64,000 nt of DNA from Pseudofabraea citricarpa (GCA_029641185.1 JAPWGK010000006.1:62001-126000); one strand, 5' to 3'; positions 21,863 through 35,600 are shown, counted from the first letter of the stretch. Program-made: numbers and translations. The notes: a model not told the origin generated them from the sequence alone.

Positions 21863-24506
21863 TGTACGGTATGGGAATAATAATGAAGCAGACAAGGTCA
21901 GACAAGGGCAGTATCGGCCTACGAGGTGGATCACGGACCAAAACCGGAAACCATAAATATCGCCGGGTGACAATGACAAGAACAGTGACAGGGCCTTCCT
22001 TCCTCTCCCACCGGCACCGCACCGGATATAGAGCAGAAAAGGACGGAGATACAGTGGACGGATGATCTGGGGCTGGGCTGGACTGGGCTGGGCTTGGCTT
22101 GGCCCGGCTGGCCTGCACCCCTCCGGCTGGTACTTCAACGTCTGTAAGGCTGGCAAATCACCCTCCGGTCCTCAATCTCGGTGCTTCATCACATCTGACC
22201 AACCCAGCTTGGCCGCGAGTCCCGGAAAAGCTGTGGTTGATTACTATTGAGTGTGTATGGTGACGAGGTACGGTCTGGCTACAGTGCAGTGCAGCGTAAT
22301 GCAGGAGGGACGGTGTTGGACTTTAGAGTTTAGACCCCATCTCGTCCATCGTCCATCGTCCATCTCCATTGATTTGCACATCAGACCGACACGACAACCC
22401 GACAACCCGACCAGCAGAAATGAGCAGAAATGAGCATTGAGTGAGTATTAGTGGGTGGTCGTCCGTGCAGCCACTTTCCAAATCACAAGTGTCCCGCGTT
22501 TCGCTACTGTGTACAGAAGTAGGCATACGCGGTAGGCGGTGGGCGGTGGTCAGTGGTCAGTGCTAGGTCTAGTCAGGACAACACAAGAATCCAGTACAAT
22601 ACAGTAGCATAGCATAGCACAAGAATTACTAGTCAGTGGCTGGTGGACAGCACAGCTCATGAAACTGCGCGCGCTTAAATAGTCAACCAGGTTCGTCTCA
22701 CGTTTCTCACGTTTCTCACAACGACAACGACAGCGACAACAGCCACGACCCCTGATCCTTCAAGCGATCGTGGGCCGTTTCGGGCAGCGGCCAGTCGGAA
22801 GCTCGTCGCTCACAGCCTGGAGCCTGTCTTGTACACTGTATTGTGCGGGAGTAGCTTGTAGATTACAGTAGCTTGTCGCCTGTAGACGTACAGTACAGCG
22901 AGTGCTCAGTGCTGTAGCAGGTAGCCACAGCCTGTACCCATGCCCCCTTCCCCCTTCTCCCCCCATGGCAACTCCAGAGTTCAGAGTTCGTTCAGGGAGC
23001 ATGAGCCCGTCGCACCCAAGCTTTCCCCCACCATGGTCGACCTCCCTCCCTCATCCCATAGCCTCAGTACAATATCACCTGCCCGTCCGTGCGGTATCAG
23101 CCAGATACACTCGTTGGAGGGTGTACAGTAAAGAGTACAGTTACTTACTGTCCTGTCCGGTATCCAGCCCTGGAATCTTCAGGGACCCCATAATACCATC
23201 ATACCATTGGCGCCCCCTGTCGGTCCTGCAGCCTGCAGATGAATGAGCAAGACCTTTCCATTTCCATCAATTCCACAAGTTCCATTGCGGCCCCCCCTGC
23301 TGCTCGTAGGGATATGCTGTACGCTTGGTAAAGGCCGTGGTCATTGTACGTACAATGCTGAAATGACATGCACGCTAGCTCCCAAACCAGCACACGATGA
23401 AGAAAGACCGCCATACACATTGGTCGCCCTGGACCCAGTGAACCGCCGCTGCCTCCTTCCTCTTCCTCCTTTTCCCTCTCTTCCAGACTCCAGTCTCTAG
23501 TCTCTAGTCTCCAGTCTCCAGCCCTTGGGGTCGAGACACGGACTCCCGTCTGCTCCAACTCCGATCACTCGTCTTTTGCCGGTCAAACACTTCCCCCCCC
23601 GTCGCCCCCCGTCTCCCCTCCCCAGTTCTGACAGCAGCATGATGAGTACAGTAGTTGAGGACGCTGGACAATACACCACAGTAGCGTCAGGTATAGCCGC
23701 TGTAGGGATCGAATCGAGCACCACCTTCTCTACGCCAGTACCGACACGACGCCTGCCACCACCACCACCATCACCACCCAAGACGTCAGGGCTCAAAGAT
23801 TACACAATGCCATCATACCTCATACATTCCGTCCCTCCAGCATCCTTCACCACGAGTCATGGACACGCTCATTGGCCGCTTCGTTTGGGAGGATGATGAT
23901 TTTAGCATTTTTCTTTTTTGCCAGAACCGTGCATCGCCGTCTACCTATTCTACCTGGCCTACTACTTCTGAATATCTCACAATCTCCAACCGTGTGTTCC
24001 CATTTCCCATGTCCCATGCCCCACGCCTTGCCCACCCTCCCAGAATTGCTGCAATCCTCGTTTGTGCTCATCCTAAGCAATCCCAAATGCAGCCCTTTGT
24101 GCATCCCGGATAAGCGCCGTGTGCCAACGGATAAAAGGGTATTAAGAAAACCAGAACGCCATAATCTCCATGTGTAGATGGTGTTTGCCGTCATGATACG
24201 TCGAATCCTTCCCAAGAGGGGGGGGGGGCTCAGAAACCTCCCGATTGTCCAGTAAACACGTTGCATGCAGGTTTTGCCAACGAACCGTCACATGATGATG
24301 ATTATGATGATGGTGATGGTCTTGCTTCGCTGTACGAATCAGTACCATCCGTCAGCGGCCCCCAACCCTCCCCGCCTCAAAGCCACCGAGATGTCTCCGA
24401 ATCCTTGCTCGCCATATGGCAGTGTCTGCAGGTCAACCGACCATGGAATCCGATAATGATGAGTGATGATAATGTACAAGAGTGGCGTGCATCAGATCCC
24501 CTTGAT

Positions 24507-25910
24507 TCAATTGCTCCAGATCGTGTCGTGCCCATTTACGCCTGCATCCAAGTAATGTGGCCGCGAACTGCTTCCATAATAAGATCCTGCTGCAGCTGAC
24601 GTGAGAGACGGATCGTAAGAACTCTGACTTGCAGGTAACACAGGCGGAGGAGTGTAGCGAGGAGTGTGGTATGACGTTTCTCTTGCAACATCTTCCATGG
24701 GACGAGGAAGGACTTTCATGCTGCCTTGCTCGCCATTGCTGTAGCTCTGAGGTCGGAAATCGACCGTCTCAATATCAAACCGCTTGGAGCAGCCATCTTC
24801 CATATGTCTTGGGTTGAGTTAGCCATGGTCAAAACGCGCTGGGGGTTGGAGAATCATCTACCTTCTCAAAGTATCCTTCCGAGCAAAGAATCGACTACAG
24901 TAGTCGCATCTGTGGTTCCTTTGCTTCATGTGAACGCTCTGATGGTGGCGTTGCAAGTCCGTCTTTCGCACAAACTTCTTGTTGCAGTCCTTTAGCGGAC
25001 ACGGAAAGGGATACTCTCGACTCGCGTCGTGGGTCTCCATGTGGGCTTTGTAGTTGTAGCTGCGACCAAACAGCTTTCCACAACCTTTAACTTGACATTG
25101 GAAATTGGCGTCTTCTTTGGTGGTAAGCTTGCGTGGCTGTCGCGTCCGTGTCGCAGCCGTGCTTGAACTCCGCCGTGGTTGAGAGCTGCTAGGACCCTCA
25201 TTGCCAGATCGGCTCTCGTAGCCTTGGTTCGAATATGAGGAGCTCATGTCTCCCGTGCTGTACTCCACCTTGGGCCAACCAAGGCCGGATTGCTCTGGGA
25301 AATACGTCGATTCCAGGGTGCCTGGAAACGAATGGGTAGGCAAAAGGCCATAGGAGGGCTGAGGCGACCCATAGTTCATAGAAGGCTCGCCTGGTGCATA
25401 TTCGGTGAAATCTTCCATCTTGATGCGGGGGGTAGGTGCTTGAAGAGAGCTAGACTGGGTGTAGATGTCGGATGCTGCAGCAGAGGAAAAAGACGACCTC
25501 TGTGATGGAGTTCCTGAATGCAATGGAGAAGCAGGGAGAACTGGTACTTCGGCGGTGGAGGTTCCATATATATCATGGCTATATGATGTTGAGACGGTGG
25601 AATGCAACGGCCCAAATGGGTTGTAATCAGCTGCATGTATATTTGTGGTTGCCGTGGGAGGGGTTGCACGATGTTGTAAAGATGATGCTGGCCACGATCC
25701 TGCAGATGATGACTGAAGCTGTGGCACTGCAGCGTCATCTACGGTAGAAGAATTTGGCATTTGACATGAATAGAGTCCTAGACCCTGGAGTGATTCAGAT
25801 GACCGGTTGTACCTGGAGCTACTCAGAGCCGGCGACGGATACTCGTAGGCTGGCTGTTTGTGGTGGTAAGGCGAGCCAGGCGAGCGAGTAGATTGTGGAG
25901 TCAGGTCCAT
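24507..25910 (-). CDS. C2H2 zinc-finger transcription factor
   Basis: Two exons (25910-24862 and 24807-24507) encode 449 residues. The intron interrupts the third finger and restores TLRRHMEDGC, with a CTAACTC branch point. Residues 1 to about 265 are Ser/Pro/Tyr-rich and disordered, as in activation domains. Three fingers follow at roughly 270-355: CQVKGCGKLF...H..H, CPLKDCNKKF...H...H and CDYCSRFFARKD ending H-x4-C, so the last is a C2HC variant. A basic stretch (RTRQPRKLTTK) precedes them and may be a nuclear signal. The protein probably binds DNA in the nucleus. I do not recognise a characterised orthologue. It lies isolated between gene-free tracts of about 6.8 and 4.8 kb. Confidence 0.88.
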
Positions 25911-26590
25911 GCTGGTAAGAATAGAAGATGTAGGTCAAAAAAAAAAAAAGAGTTAAGATGCAGGGCGGCCGTTGGGGGCTGGGCTGACGGTCAACTTATG
26001 AAGTGATATGTATGTTGATGTTGGGTACGGGGTGTTGGCGTGGAGTGCTGGACGTAAAGGGTTGGGTTGATAACCTCGTGAGGAACAAGGCAAATATAAG
26101 TGATGCTAGTGTATGGATATATTGGAGGGGCCAGGATCGAGACTCAGCAACCATTACAGCAGCAACAGCAAATCGAGCAAGGTCGGTAATAATAGAAACA
26201 CAGGCCGTTGGAGGTGATTGCAGTGGTGTAGGTGTGGATTCAGACGGCCATGGTGAGGGGGAGACTTTGATGTCAGTCTGTGCTGTCTGTCTGGTCTTGT
26301 GCTGTGCAGTGCAGTGCTGGGAGCTGGGAGCTGGGAGCAAGATTGGCGACGAAGCATGTAGAAGTAGTAGCTCAAGGCAGATTCCCAAGGTTTGACAGCC
26401 TGCCTGTCAAACGACCATCAACAATAATATACCGGGCCCAAGGCATGTTAAAGGTCCGCGGCAGTGCTAGCCTGCTGTAGCATTACTGGAGAAGTACAGC
26501 AGGCAGAACGGACGAGGCTTGACCGGGAGTCTTCCACGAGGGGGAGAGGGGGGGGGAGTGGTGGCCGGGTGGGACGCCTGGGTGGGTGGT

Positions 26591-26615
26591 GAGTGAGTGA
26601 GTGAGTGAGTGAGTA
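26591..26615. repeat. (GAGT)n microsatellite, about six units
   Basis: Perfect tetranucleotide run about 0.7 kb upstream of the C2H2 gene start. It reads (ACTC)n on that gene's sense strand. Confidence 0.9.
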
Positions 26616-27472
26616 GATGGTATGGGTAGGTAGGTAAGGGTAGTTAGTAGGTATGGGTATGGGTGCTGTATGGGTACAGTATGAGCATGAGCATGGGCAA
26701 GGGTGCTCACTCTTTGGCTGGATGCACTACACTGCACTCACTGGATGTGGTGCCCCCCCTGACATTGTGCGTCAGGCTTCAGGCTGCATGGCAGGACAGT
26801 AGCGTGCATGGTCAATGTCAAGTTCTGAGTTGGTGGAGCGACTGATGGTTAGTGGGAAATCCGATGCAAAGGTACACTCTGTACCCGCAGCAGGGTCCCT
26901 GACTCCCTGGGGTCTGGAAGAAAGGGTAGCCTGGCCCCCATCCCATGCCATCCATGGCGGGCAGAGAAGAGAGGGGGCATCGAACCATCCTGCGACTCGA
27001 TCATTCGGTGCATTACTGGGAGCAGTTGCTGAAGAAAGAAAAGAAAAGAAAAGAAATAAAGAAATAAAATATGGGGGAGCGGCAAGCGAGGTATACAGAG
27101 CACCCGGGTGGGGGATCAGGAGTCGTCGCTGAAGAAGCCTCAAGAAGGAGGCTCAGAGGCTTAGAGGCGCCGAAGGAGTGCGTGCGGTGGGGAGCACGAG
27201 GAGGACGACGAGAGGGGCCGATAAGAGCAATCAGATAGGTGGTTAGTTTCGTACGTTAATACTCGACCGTTGCCAATTGTCGTTGCTGTCGTTCTGCTGC
27301 CTCTAAAGAGCCTTCTTCATCTCATCTCGCATTCCCCGTTATCGTTCGTTTGTCTGCGTGCATGGCGTTGGCGTTGGCGTTGGCGTCCCGTCAGTGTGAA
27401 GAGAGTGACATGTACTCGTAGGGGTGTTACGCTGGGATTTGATGCGCATTTACTTTGTGCAAGGAACCACAT

Positions 27473-27503
<31 letters not shown>

Positions 27504-27549
27504 CAGAACCAGAGAGAGCCCAGAGCCCAGAGCCAGAGCCAGAGCCAGC
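27473..27549. repeat. (CCAGAG)n hexanucleotide array
   Basis: Twelve or so near-perfect CCAGAG/CCAGAGC units over 77 bp with a few interruptions in the middle (AACCAGAGAGAG). Non-coding simple sequence. Confidence 0.9.
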
Positions 27550-29507
27550 GGCCATCGCCCAGAGTCTCAGGGCTCCAGGCTGCGGTACAGGCTACAGCAC
27601 AGGCTACAGCGGGCTAGCAGTTGAAAGGTAGGTGCTTATTTTCGCTTGGGACCCGATGTGACTCTCTCTCCCCTTCTCTCTCCCCATCTTCATGCTGCTC
27701 ATGCCGCTTCTGTCTGCCCAGTGAGTGTCCGAGACGCTTTAAGGTGCTGACGGGCGGCATCAATGATTAATGACAACAATCAATTCGCATAGATGAGATC
27801 CCCCAGGGCTGGCATGAATCGTTGCAATCATACGACGGTGCATTAAGTATTGGGTTACCAAGTTGTCGTGCAATTTAGCATTTACAGTTATGCTCATGTG
27901 AACGCGCGAGCCGAGAACCAATTTCATCGCATTTTTCTGCACGTATATTGGGACGTGCCACGATCGACTCGAGGCCAACCCTAACCTTGACGGATAGCAG
28001 AGTCCTGGACCTTGATCGTGCTTGGTCCGTGGTGGATCGTGGACCGTGGGCCATGGACCATGGACCGTGGACTGTGGATTGTGGACTGAGTGGGCCGTGG
28101 AGCATGAGCATGGCTTCAGAGAGTTCGAGGACGGTCGCTAGGAGATGTTCTCCAGCCAAAGAAATCACGAACGCATCAGGGCAGCACGCAGCCCACTCCC
28201 TGGAGAAACAGTCTTTCGCTATCGTAGCCGCTCTGCTATGCCACACATGCCTATCATTGACGCGCTCCGCCCTCCATGCTTCCCTCCCTCCCACGTAAAA
28301 TAAGCGCTGGGCGACTGGCACCGCCCGGTATGGAATAGACATCTTGCTGCAGGTTGGATCAGCTAGGCCGACTATCGCGGCTACTTGGGTAAAGTGTCGG
28401 AGAAGGGTCGTTGGCCACATGGCATCCATCGCGTCCTCTGGGTGTTGGGTGCTGGGAGCTGGATGCTGGATGCTGGATGCTGGACGCTGGATGTAGGTAA
28501 CAGGTATGGAGGATGTACAGTATGGACGATGCTCGCGTCTACCTCCTGTATATCCGCCGCCAAAGCTTCCTCCCGGGGATAGCCGGCCGGGTCAGGTACC
28601 CGGCGATGGATCATGGTTACTGTGCTGTGCTATACTGTACAAGGCTGCTGCTGTTGTTTTTCTTCGTGCGGAACTGAGCGCCCTAGCCCCATCCATTCAT
28701 GTCCAAATCACATTATATCACACTGCGACGGGGTCCCGCATGGCAATAGCAGGCTGCAGCAGATGCGTCGGTTGGCGGAGGGGGGGTTCGTTCCATTGGG
28801 CTGGCGAGAGCTTTGAGCTTTGCTTGGGATCGAAAATGATCGAGGCGCATCAGGGGCCTGCGAAGCCCGAAACAGACACTGGACGAGCATCAGCGTGTGC
28901 AAGACTGAAATGCTGTCAGATTGGATCATCTTACAGTACAGTAGCAGCAGGTCAAGCAGGGGTGTTGAATTAAAGGTTGTTGTGCGACACAAACAACGGC
29001 CGTAGGGCAGAAACGGTGGCGAAACTCTAAAGGGAGACATGAGCATCTGAATGGCTGTGATATACGAGCACTCGGCAAGATTGACGATCACCCAGCAAAA
29101 GGGTGCCGTCCGATCCTGTGTCCTGTCTGTGTCCTTGACTCCTTGAGTCCTTAGTGCTCATGTACGACTCCACCAGTGCTTGACCACATCTTGCTGACCT
29201 GATTCGGACTCGGTAGGGCCATAGTCACGACTGAGCGAGATGAGCTCCATCGCCCTCGTCGGGTCTGTGTGTTTGGTGGGTGTGTGGGTGGGTGTGGTGT
29301 ACGGTATGTGGGTGAGGGTTTGGTTTGTAAGGGTGAGGGTGACGGCCGTGGACGCGGACGCGGATGTGGGAACTTGGGGGGTGAACCAGCCACACGGTAG
29401 ATAGACAGACAGACCTACGTAGTCAGACAGACAGTATCTTCTTCTCTTCTTCCCGCGCCTGTTGAACACTCCGGATGATTGCTATTAATCATTGATGCAA
29501 CACTCAT

Positions 29508-29540
29508 CACACACACACACACTCTCTCTCTCTCTCTTCC
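29508..29540. repeat. (CA)n-(CT)n compound microsatellite
   Basis: A run of CA dinucleotides passes directly into CT dinucleotides, followed by repeated CTGCTCACTGCTCA units to about 29588. Confidence 0.85.
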
Positions 29541-30732
29541 CCCAGCTCTGCTCACTGCTCACTGCTCACTCCTCACTCCTCACTGCTCTCAACAATAACA
29601 TGCAAATAAATCCGACGTGGATCAAGGCCCCACGTACACTCACGCAGGGGACTGCTTAGATCACGGGATTGCACTACTTGAGGTAATAATTAGCGACCTT
29701 CGGACTTCCGTCTTGTGAACTCGTCCATCCCAATCTCTTCTCTAAGCGAGCACCCCTCTCTGTTCTGCTCCGGTAGGTAAGCATTTACAGTACGGAGACT
29801 AGCTTTGAGTGAGAGTCGGACGGAGGATGACGAACATCTCATATTGCAGTGAGCCGATCCACCTACGGTACAGTAGCAGACCGACCCTACCCAGGCATGC
29901 TGGCTATGCTGGCTATGCTGTTTGCGTACAGACCCATAGCCCTCGTCCATTCAGCTGGTGGGGCCTAAAAAAAGCACTCAGATAATCCCGTCCCGTCGGC
30001 CGAATTGCTGAGCATACCGAACTCCGCACTCTGCCAGCTCAATCAAACAATCATGCCATCTCGGTCCCGACAGCTTCGCTAAGGCTCGGACCTGGTGCTC
30101 GCTGAGTGCTGTGCTTTGAAACATTTTGGATCGTCAAGTGGCCGTAGTAGTTCACCGAGGATCCTTCTGCTTCAGGCTTTGCCAGGGAGAAGGTAATTAC
30201 TGAATAGCTCTCTGTCCTCCCCCAAGCTACTGCACCTCTGCATCACTTGCACATCATCTATGAGCCTGACAGCCATCTACCGAAGCCTGCAATTCATTCT
30301 CGAAATCCCACCCTTGCTCCGCGAGGGCTCAATACTGCTGCCTGGAGATAATTGCTCACCGCAGGACCAGTTTCAAAGTAGCAGATGTCAGTTCAAAAAA
30401 TCTTGGACCTTTATCATTCATTTTATTAACTCAAAGGACCAGGTTCCTCTTTCAGAAGGTGGACAGGCGTGCCTTGTCTTCTGTAGAGTGCAAGGCCGTG
30501 AAAGATAAAGCACAAGGGAAAGGGGGCCGTGTCAATTGCTTCCAAACCGAACATGATGACGAAGCAGCTTGTGCACTGGACTGCCCATATCGATTCAAGC
30601 ACCCATGAACGCCCATTGCTGATGCCAATTAGATTAACCAGGTAACTGCAGCCAGAAAAAGTCGCTCAAAAATGCACCACAAGAGCTGAAGCTCGTAATT
30701 AAAGGAAAGTACAGAAAAAGCATTCCTTGCTT

Positions 30733-32219
30733 TCAATTATAATCGACTCCTGACGGATCAAGTTTATCGTCGCCTTCAAGGACCCTTAGATTGCCATTAG
30801 TCGCGCCTACGGGAATGTCAGAATTTGCAACTCACGAGTACTGCTTCACCAGAATTCCCTCTCCACCGTTCTCCATATCTATGCTGTAAATATAGAAGCC
30901 ACCGTCGCTCGTCACCACCATCACCTGGGGACTGCTGCTACTCATCGCTACCACGCTCCGTAGTGGTCCACCTGAAGAATTAACACCTAGACCAGCCTTA
31001 GGAAGTTTGATGAATGCGAAATCGCGCAATGGCTCCCACATTTCTGTCACGGCTTGTGGTAGATACCCACCCACGACGCCGGCCACGCTTTTCCCCATCA
31101 TCTGCGAAGATCGCCTGATCATGCTGCCAAAGGTTCCGCTGGGTTTTCGGGATGATGATGGTGGCTCCATAATTTCACTCCCAGGCGAGGTACCAGTTGT
31201 GGGGGATTCGTTACCACTATCGTAGCTTCTTGAGCGCCTCCATCGATCGTTCATCGATTTGGGGGAATCGGGAAGAGCGCCACCCGCTTGTGGTCCACCC
31301 AGCCGGAAAATGTGCACCGTGTCTGTAGTAGATGACACGCAGAGCAATGTCGAACTAAGATTGAAAGACATGCTATAAATTGTGGATGGGTATGTACCTC
31401 TGCGGAACTGATATAATTTCAGCCCTCGCGGCACAGAAAACACTCGTATGATGGTTCCCGTTTCTGATGCTGTGGCCAGTAGTGTACCATCGTTGTTCAA
31501 GGCTATTGAGGATAACGGAGCTCTGTGTGCTTCAACTACATTGACAGCCTTTAGGGCGATAGTATCAAATATCAGGACTTCACCAGAAGTCGGCGCAACA
31601 TAGGTTGATAGTGGTGGTGCATGTGAAGGTCTTTTGTCCCCGGTGTCTTCTCGAGCTTTTGGCAGAGGATATGCAATAAAGCAGTTCTCAGATGAGGGCG
31701 ACAGGGCACATATCGCCGTTGGATTGGGCGAGGTTGATATGGTGTATAGAAGAGTCATGTTCGAAATATCGTAGAGGTAGATTTCCTCCTCGAGGACTAC
31801 GGCGAGTCGTTTTCGATTTAGTCGTACCGCCAGAACGGCAGATGGGAATGTCAGCTCGCAGATAATGGAAGATCTCTGTATAAATATTCAACATTAGCCT
31901 AGGTTCACTGGTGGTAGATACCGTTTTATATGCTGCACAGGTGAATCAAGTACCTTTGTATTCTGGATAACGAGGTGACGGGGCGAGAGGATCAAGGCGA
32001 CCAGTGAGGTTGAAAAGAGCATCTCAATTATAGCAACATTACCATCATCGCTACTGAAGATTTTTGCGAATGCGTCGGTATGGTATATTCGGAAACCTTT
32101 CGAGGTGCCTAGGTGTTACATGTTAGCAAGAAGGTACAGGTCCTACGAGGGCAGGTCAACATACCAACCGCAAGGCAGCTGTAGTCCTGGTTGAAGGTGA
32201 CAAAGTTCATTGCGGCCAT
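30733..32219 (-). CDS. ATG18: Atg18-family PROPPIN (autophagy WD-repeat protein)
   Basis: Four exons (32219-32165, 32108-31954, 31875-30836, 30784-30733) give 433 residues. The start reads [15 protein letters not shown], typical of the family, and the beta-propeller blades are visible as [24 protein letters not shown] and [15 protein letters not shown]. The phosphoinositide-binding motif FRRG ([14 protein letters not shown]) is intact at about residues 227-230. The last exon adds the conserved VKQYSVLEGDD tail. PROPPINs bind PI3P and PI(3,5)P2 on pre-autophagosomal and vacuolar membranes and work with Atg2. Length and the insert between blades fit Atg18 better than Atg21 or Hsv2, although paralogues cannot be fully excluded. 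Divergent from TYW4. Confidence 0.92.
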
Positions 32220-32653
32220 CGTGAGGCCTATTGCTGCAAGGCAAGTGGAGGGTGGTAGTTATGAATCTGCATCCGCCGGGCCAGACGAGGAAGCTGGTTG
32301 ACAATGAAGCCGAGGTGCTGCGGGCACGCTTGGGATTATGGAGTACGCGTCGTGGTTTTGCTGGATCTGAGGCCCTCGTCTGGCAATACCATTGAGGCTG
32401 ACCCGCCGAGAGGTTGCGATGGTGTGGATGAGCGGTATTGAAATTAGTTGTAGGATAGGCTGATGACGGCGGGGGACCAAGCTCAAGGATCTGTTCACGC
32501 TGGGAAGCACGCTGGCGCGCTAGAGAAGTCGCTTATTTAAGCTTAAACCCGCACACCCGCCCGTGACTCGCTCTCGTGTCTTCGATTTTTTTTGTCGCGA
32601 GTTGTCCCATCCTGGCATCAGCAAATGACGGATTGATACTTCGAGCTTCTGCC
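32220..32653. promoter_or_regulatory. Shared divergent promoter, ATG18 / TYW4 (434 bp)
   Basis: The two genes are transcribed away from each other with 434 bp between start codons. No convincing named element is seen. Inferred to hold both promoters from position alone. Confidence 0.5.
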
Positions 32654-35600
32654 ATGGAAGAATTACAAAAGGCATATAACTCAGCCCAGCGGGTCCCAAG
32701 GCTGAAACAGCAGCCTCGAGCCAAAACAAGAGCAAAATCACAAATTCAGGATGACTCAATCATGGGGGTATGCATGTCCACCGAACTCATGATACGAAAC
32801 TTTTGTTGAGCAAATGATTTACAGACCAACAATAGCAGCATTGTCTCCAAACGCAGTGTCGAGCGTCTTTACTTCTCCGGCGAGGCTCATTTCTTTCGCT
32901 ATTTCGTCAAGAAACCCCAAAGGCGTGCCCCTCTAATCAATCGTGGCTATTGGTTAAGAATGAAAGCTATTGATCACGTAGTCCGACAGTTTCTAGAAGC
33001 CCCATCTTCCAAGTCAAAGGTTGTCATTAACTTGGGGTGCGGATAGTAAGTTTCTATTTAATACCTGAGAATGATTTTTTGCTGCTTCGTTTTGATTTTC
33101 CATGTGCTCAGTTGCTTACAATATGAAATACAGCGATCCGCTCCCATGGCAATGTATCGCAAGATACCCTGACTTGTGTAATAATGTTATATTCATAGAC
33201 ATCGACTACAAGGATCTGATACTCAGGAAAAGAGACATGGTCCAGAAAACCCAGGAGCTCAATCACATGCTTACCACTCTCGATTATCCACTTGATGGAG
33301 ACATTGTGCTGCGAAGTGATCAATATATTCAGGTTGGTTGTGATTTACGAGACCTTGAGAAGCTGAACATATTACTTGCTAGTGTGGTTGATATTAACGC
33401 CTGCCGGATAATGTTTACAGCAGAGGTATCGATTACTTACATGGGGTTGGAAGCAGCGGATGCATTGGTACGATGGGCGAGCTCTCTTCCAGAAGGTAAT
33501 TTGACGACATCCCGATACGGAGCTTTTGCGTTGAAAGCTGCTAACTACAGTACTTAAGCCAAGTTTTGCCTCCTAGAGCAGCTTCTGCCCGATGGCATAG
33601 GGCACCCTTTCGCTAAAACCATGATGGCTCATTTCAACAAACTTGCTACACCCCTGGGATCTGTTCAAAAATACCCCACGTTGTCGGATCAAGAGGAGAG
33701 GTTCAAAAGGCTAGGGTGGTCAGATGCATGTGGGCAAAACCTATGGGACTTGTGGAGTTCTTCTGACTTTATGAGCCCTCTGGAACGTCTAAAATTGGAT
33801 CTTATCGAGCCCTTTGATGAATGGGAAGAGTTTGCCTTGTTTGGTTGTCATTACATACTGCTTATTGCGACCAATTTCCAACAGCCCTTCGGCGGTATAA
33901 ATGGACACACACCGGGCCAAGATTCAAAATTGCCGTCGACTATTTTTCCAGTGGCGACTGTTGACTTCCGAGAATATCCAAAGATGCATGGTCGTCGAAG
34001 ATTTGCCACAGCTTTCAGTCTTAAAGCACCCGAAAGAGGCATTTATAGCATTGGAAACTTTGCTGGCATGGGGCTGAGCACAAGGCTTGGTAACTTCGAT
34101 GTATATTCGAAGGATAGAGTAGCGTTATCCCCTCCACATATATTCAATTCTCAATATGGACCATCAGCTCGTATGTGCCATACCATGACAGACCTAGGAG
34201 ACGAGGGTGCATTATTAGTCGGTGGTCGAACTTCACCTGACACCGCGATGATCGATTGCTGGGTCTATCATAAATGGCTCAACGCCTGGGAGAGAGTAGA
34301 CGATCTCCCCGAACCACGGTATAGACATTCTGCGGTCAGCCTGGGAGATGGGATTGTGCTCATCTCAACGGCAAGAAAGGATTCTCGTACTGTGCTCGAT
34401 GACTATATGGTGTGGAGTCGATCTTATGGCTGGGTCCGCTGTGAGCGGAAGTCGAAACAAGGGCCTTGTGCAACGTTTGGTGCGACATTTTCAAGATTTC
34501 CTTGGGCGAAAACAGATTACAGTGGTTTCATCGCGGGCGGGATTGACGCATATGGGACCTTATCGCAAGATCTTTGGACATGGATTGTAGAAAACCCATC
34601 AAGCAAGGTAACTTTTGGATCATGCCGCTATATCATCTTCGATAACACCAAAATAATACTAACATAATAATTAGACTCCATCTATCTCTTTCACTCCATA
34701 TTCATTGACCAGGTCCCCTACTGGGTTGCCAATTTCATCCCTCGCCAGATTCGGTGCTTCCACTGTTATACATGGAGACAAGATAGTTGTGGTAGGAGGC
34801 ATTGTGAAAGATGTTCTCTTAACGGCAGATAAAGAGGTATGTGTCATGAGCCGGGACCTTCATGTTCAATATTTGAACCAAAAGTACGCTATGTATACTC
34901 CTCGGCCACTGCTGGTTGGTGTGTCACTTATATCATGCGAAGAGAATCTTCGCGTAATGGGAGGCTCAGCTGTTTGCTTTTCCTTCGGCACGTTTTGGAA
35001 CAATGGTTCTTATACTATTAATCTTAGCACTGAACCACAAAAGATCAAAGCTGAAGAGCCAGATCGACGTATCGAAATAGCCGCCCACAACTTTCAAAAT
35101 TACGAATCGCAAGGCTGGCAGTACCTATACACGGTTGATGCCATAAAACAAACACAGAATACTCCATCCTTGATGTCTGCTGAACCGACAAGTCCTACCA
35201 TAGTCAAAATCCCACGAAAGCATGTCAATTCGATGGCAGAGTTTTCTCGGATTATGGTTGAAGGCAGGCCGGTCATTCTTGAGGGATTGGATCTTGGCTC
35301 CTGTACGACAAAATGGACTAGCAGTTATCTCAAAGAACACATTGGTAAGGACAGAGAGGTAAGATAGCGACTGATTTTACTTGCAAGAAAGCAATATTAA
35401 TATGAGCAGGTCGTTGTTCATGAAGCTTCCGAAGAGCAAATGAACTTTACGTCAAAAAACTTTACTTACGTCACTCAGAAATTCGAAGAATTCATTGACA
35501 ATATTGATAATGGCGCGCGCCTTTACCTGCGGTCTCTGTCTACACAAAAACCCACCGAATTACCAACGAGCTTAGCAATTGACTTTCCAGAAATTGCCCA

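Larger units (their letters stand above)
17669..24506. other. Gene-free, simple-sequence-rich region, about 6.8 kb
   Basis: No gene can be supported. Composition changes from AT-rich (to about 18.8 kb) to GC-richer with many microsatellite-like runs: CAGT repeats near 21583-21611, a G/T-rich run at 21773-21862, repeated AGTCTCC/AGTCTCT at about 23488-23521, CCA runs near 23755 and an 11-G run near 24218-24228. TACAGTA-like words recur (for example about 20772, 22590, 22850-22900, 23105, 23645). Long open frames here are low-complexity and unconvincing. The right part lies 3' of the C2H2 gene. Confidence 0.6.
25911..30732. other. Gene-free upstream region of the C2H2 gene, about 4.8 kb
   Basis: Contains poly-A, GAGT, CCAGAG, GGCGTT, GCTGGAT, CACTGCTCA and CA/CT repeats but no supportable gene. 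On the sense strand of the C2H2 gene much of it is pyrimidine-rich, fitting long leader or promoter DNA. The right end borders the 3' end of ATG18 (convergent side is empty). Several TACAGTA-like words are present (about 26669, 28510, 28635, 28930, 29786, 29866). Confidence 0.6.

Noticed and set aside
21689..22156. 155-codon minus-strand frame and its overlapping partners
   Set aside because: Made of His/Thr/Pro repeats from a G/T-rich simple sequence on the other strand. No domain or splice context.
17669..24506. Degenerate transposon or RIP-mutated repeat
   Set aside because: No terminal repeats, reverse transcriptase or transposase motifs, and most of the region is not AT-shifted as RIP would make it.
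27473..27549. Possible CRISPR-like repeat array
   Set aside because: Contiguous hexanucleotide units without spacers, in a eukaryotic genome.
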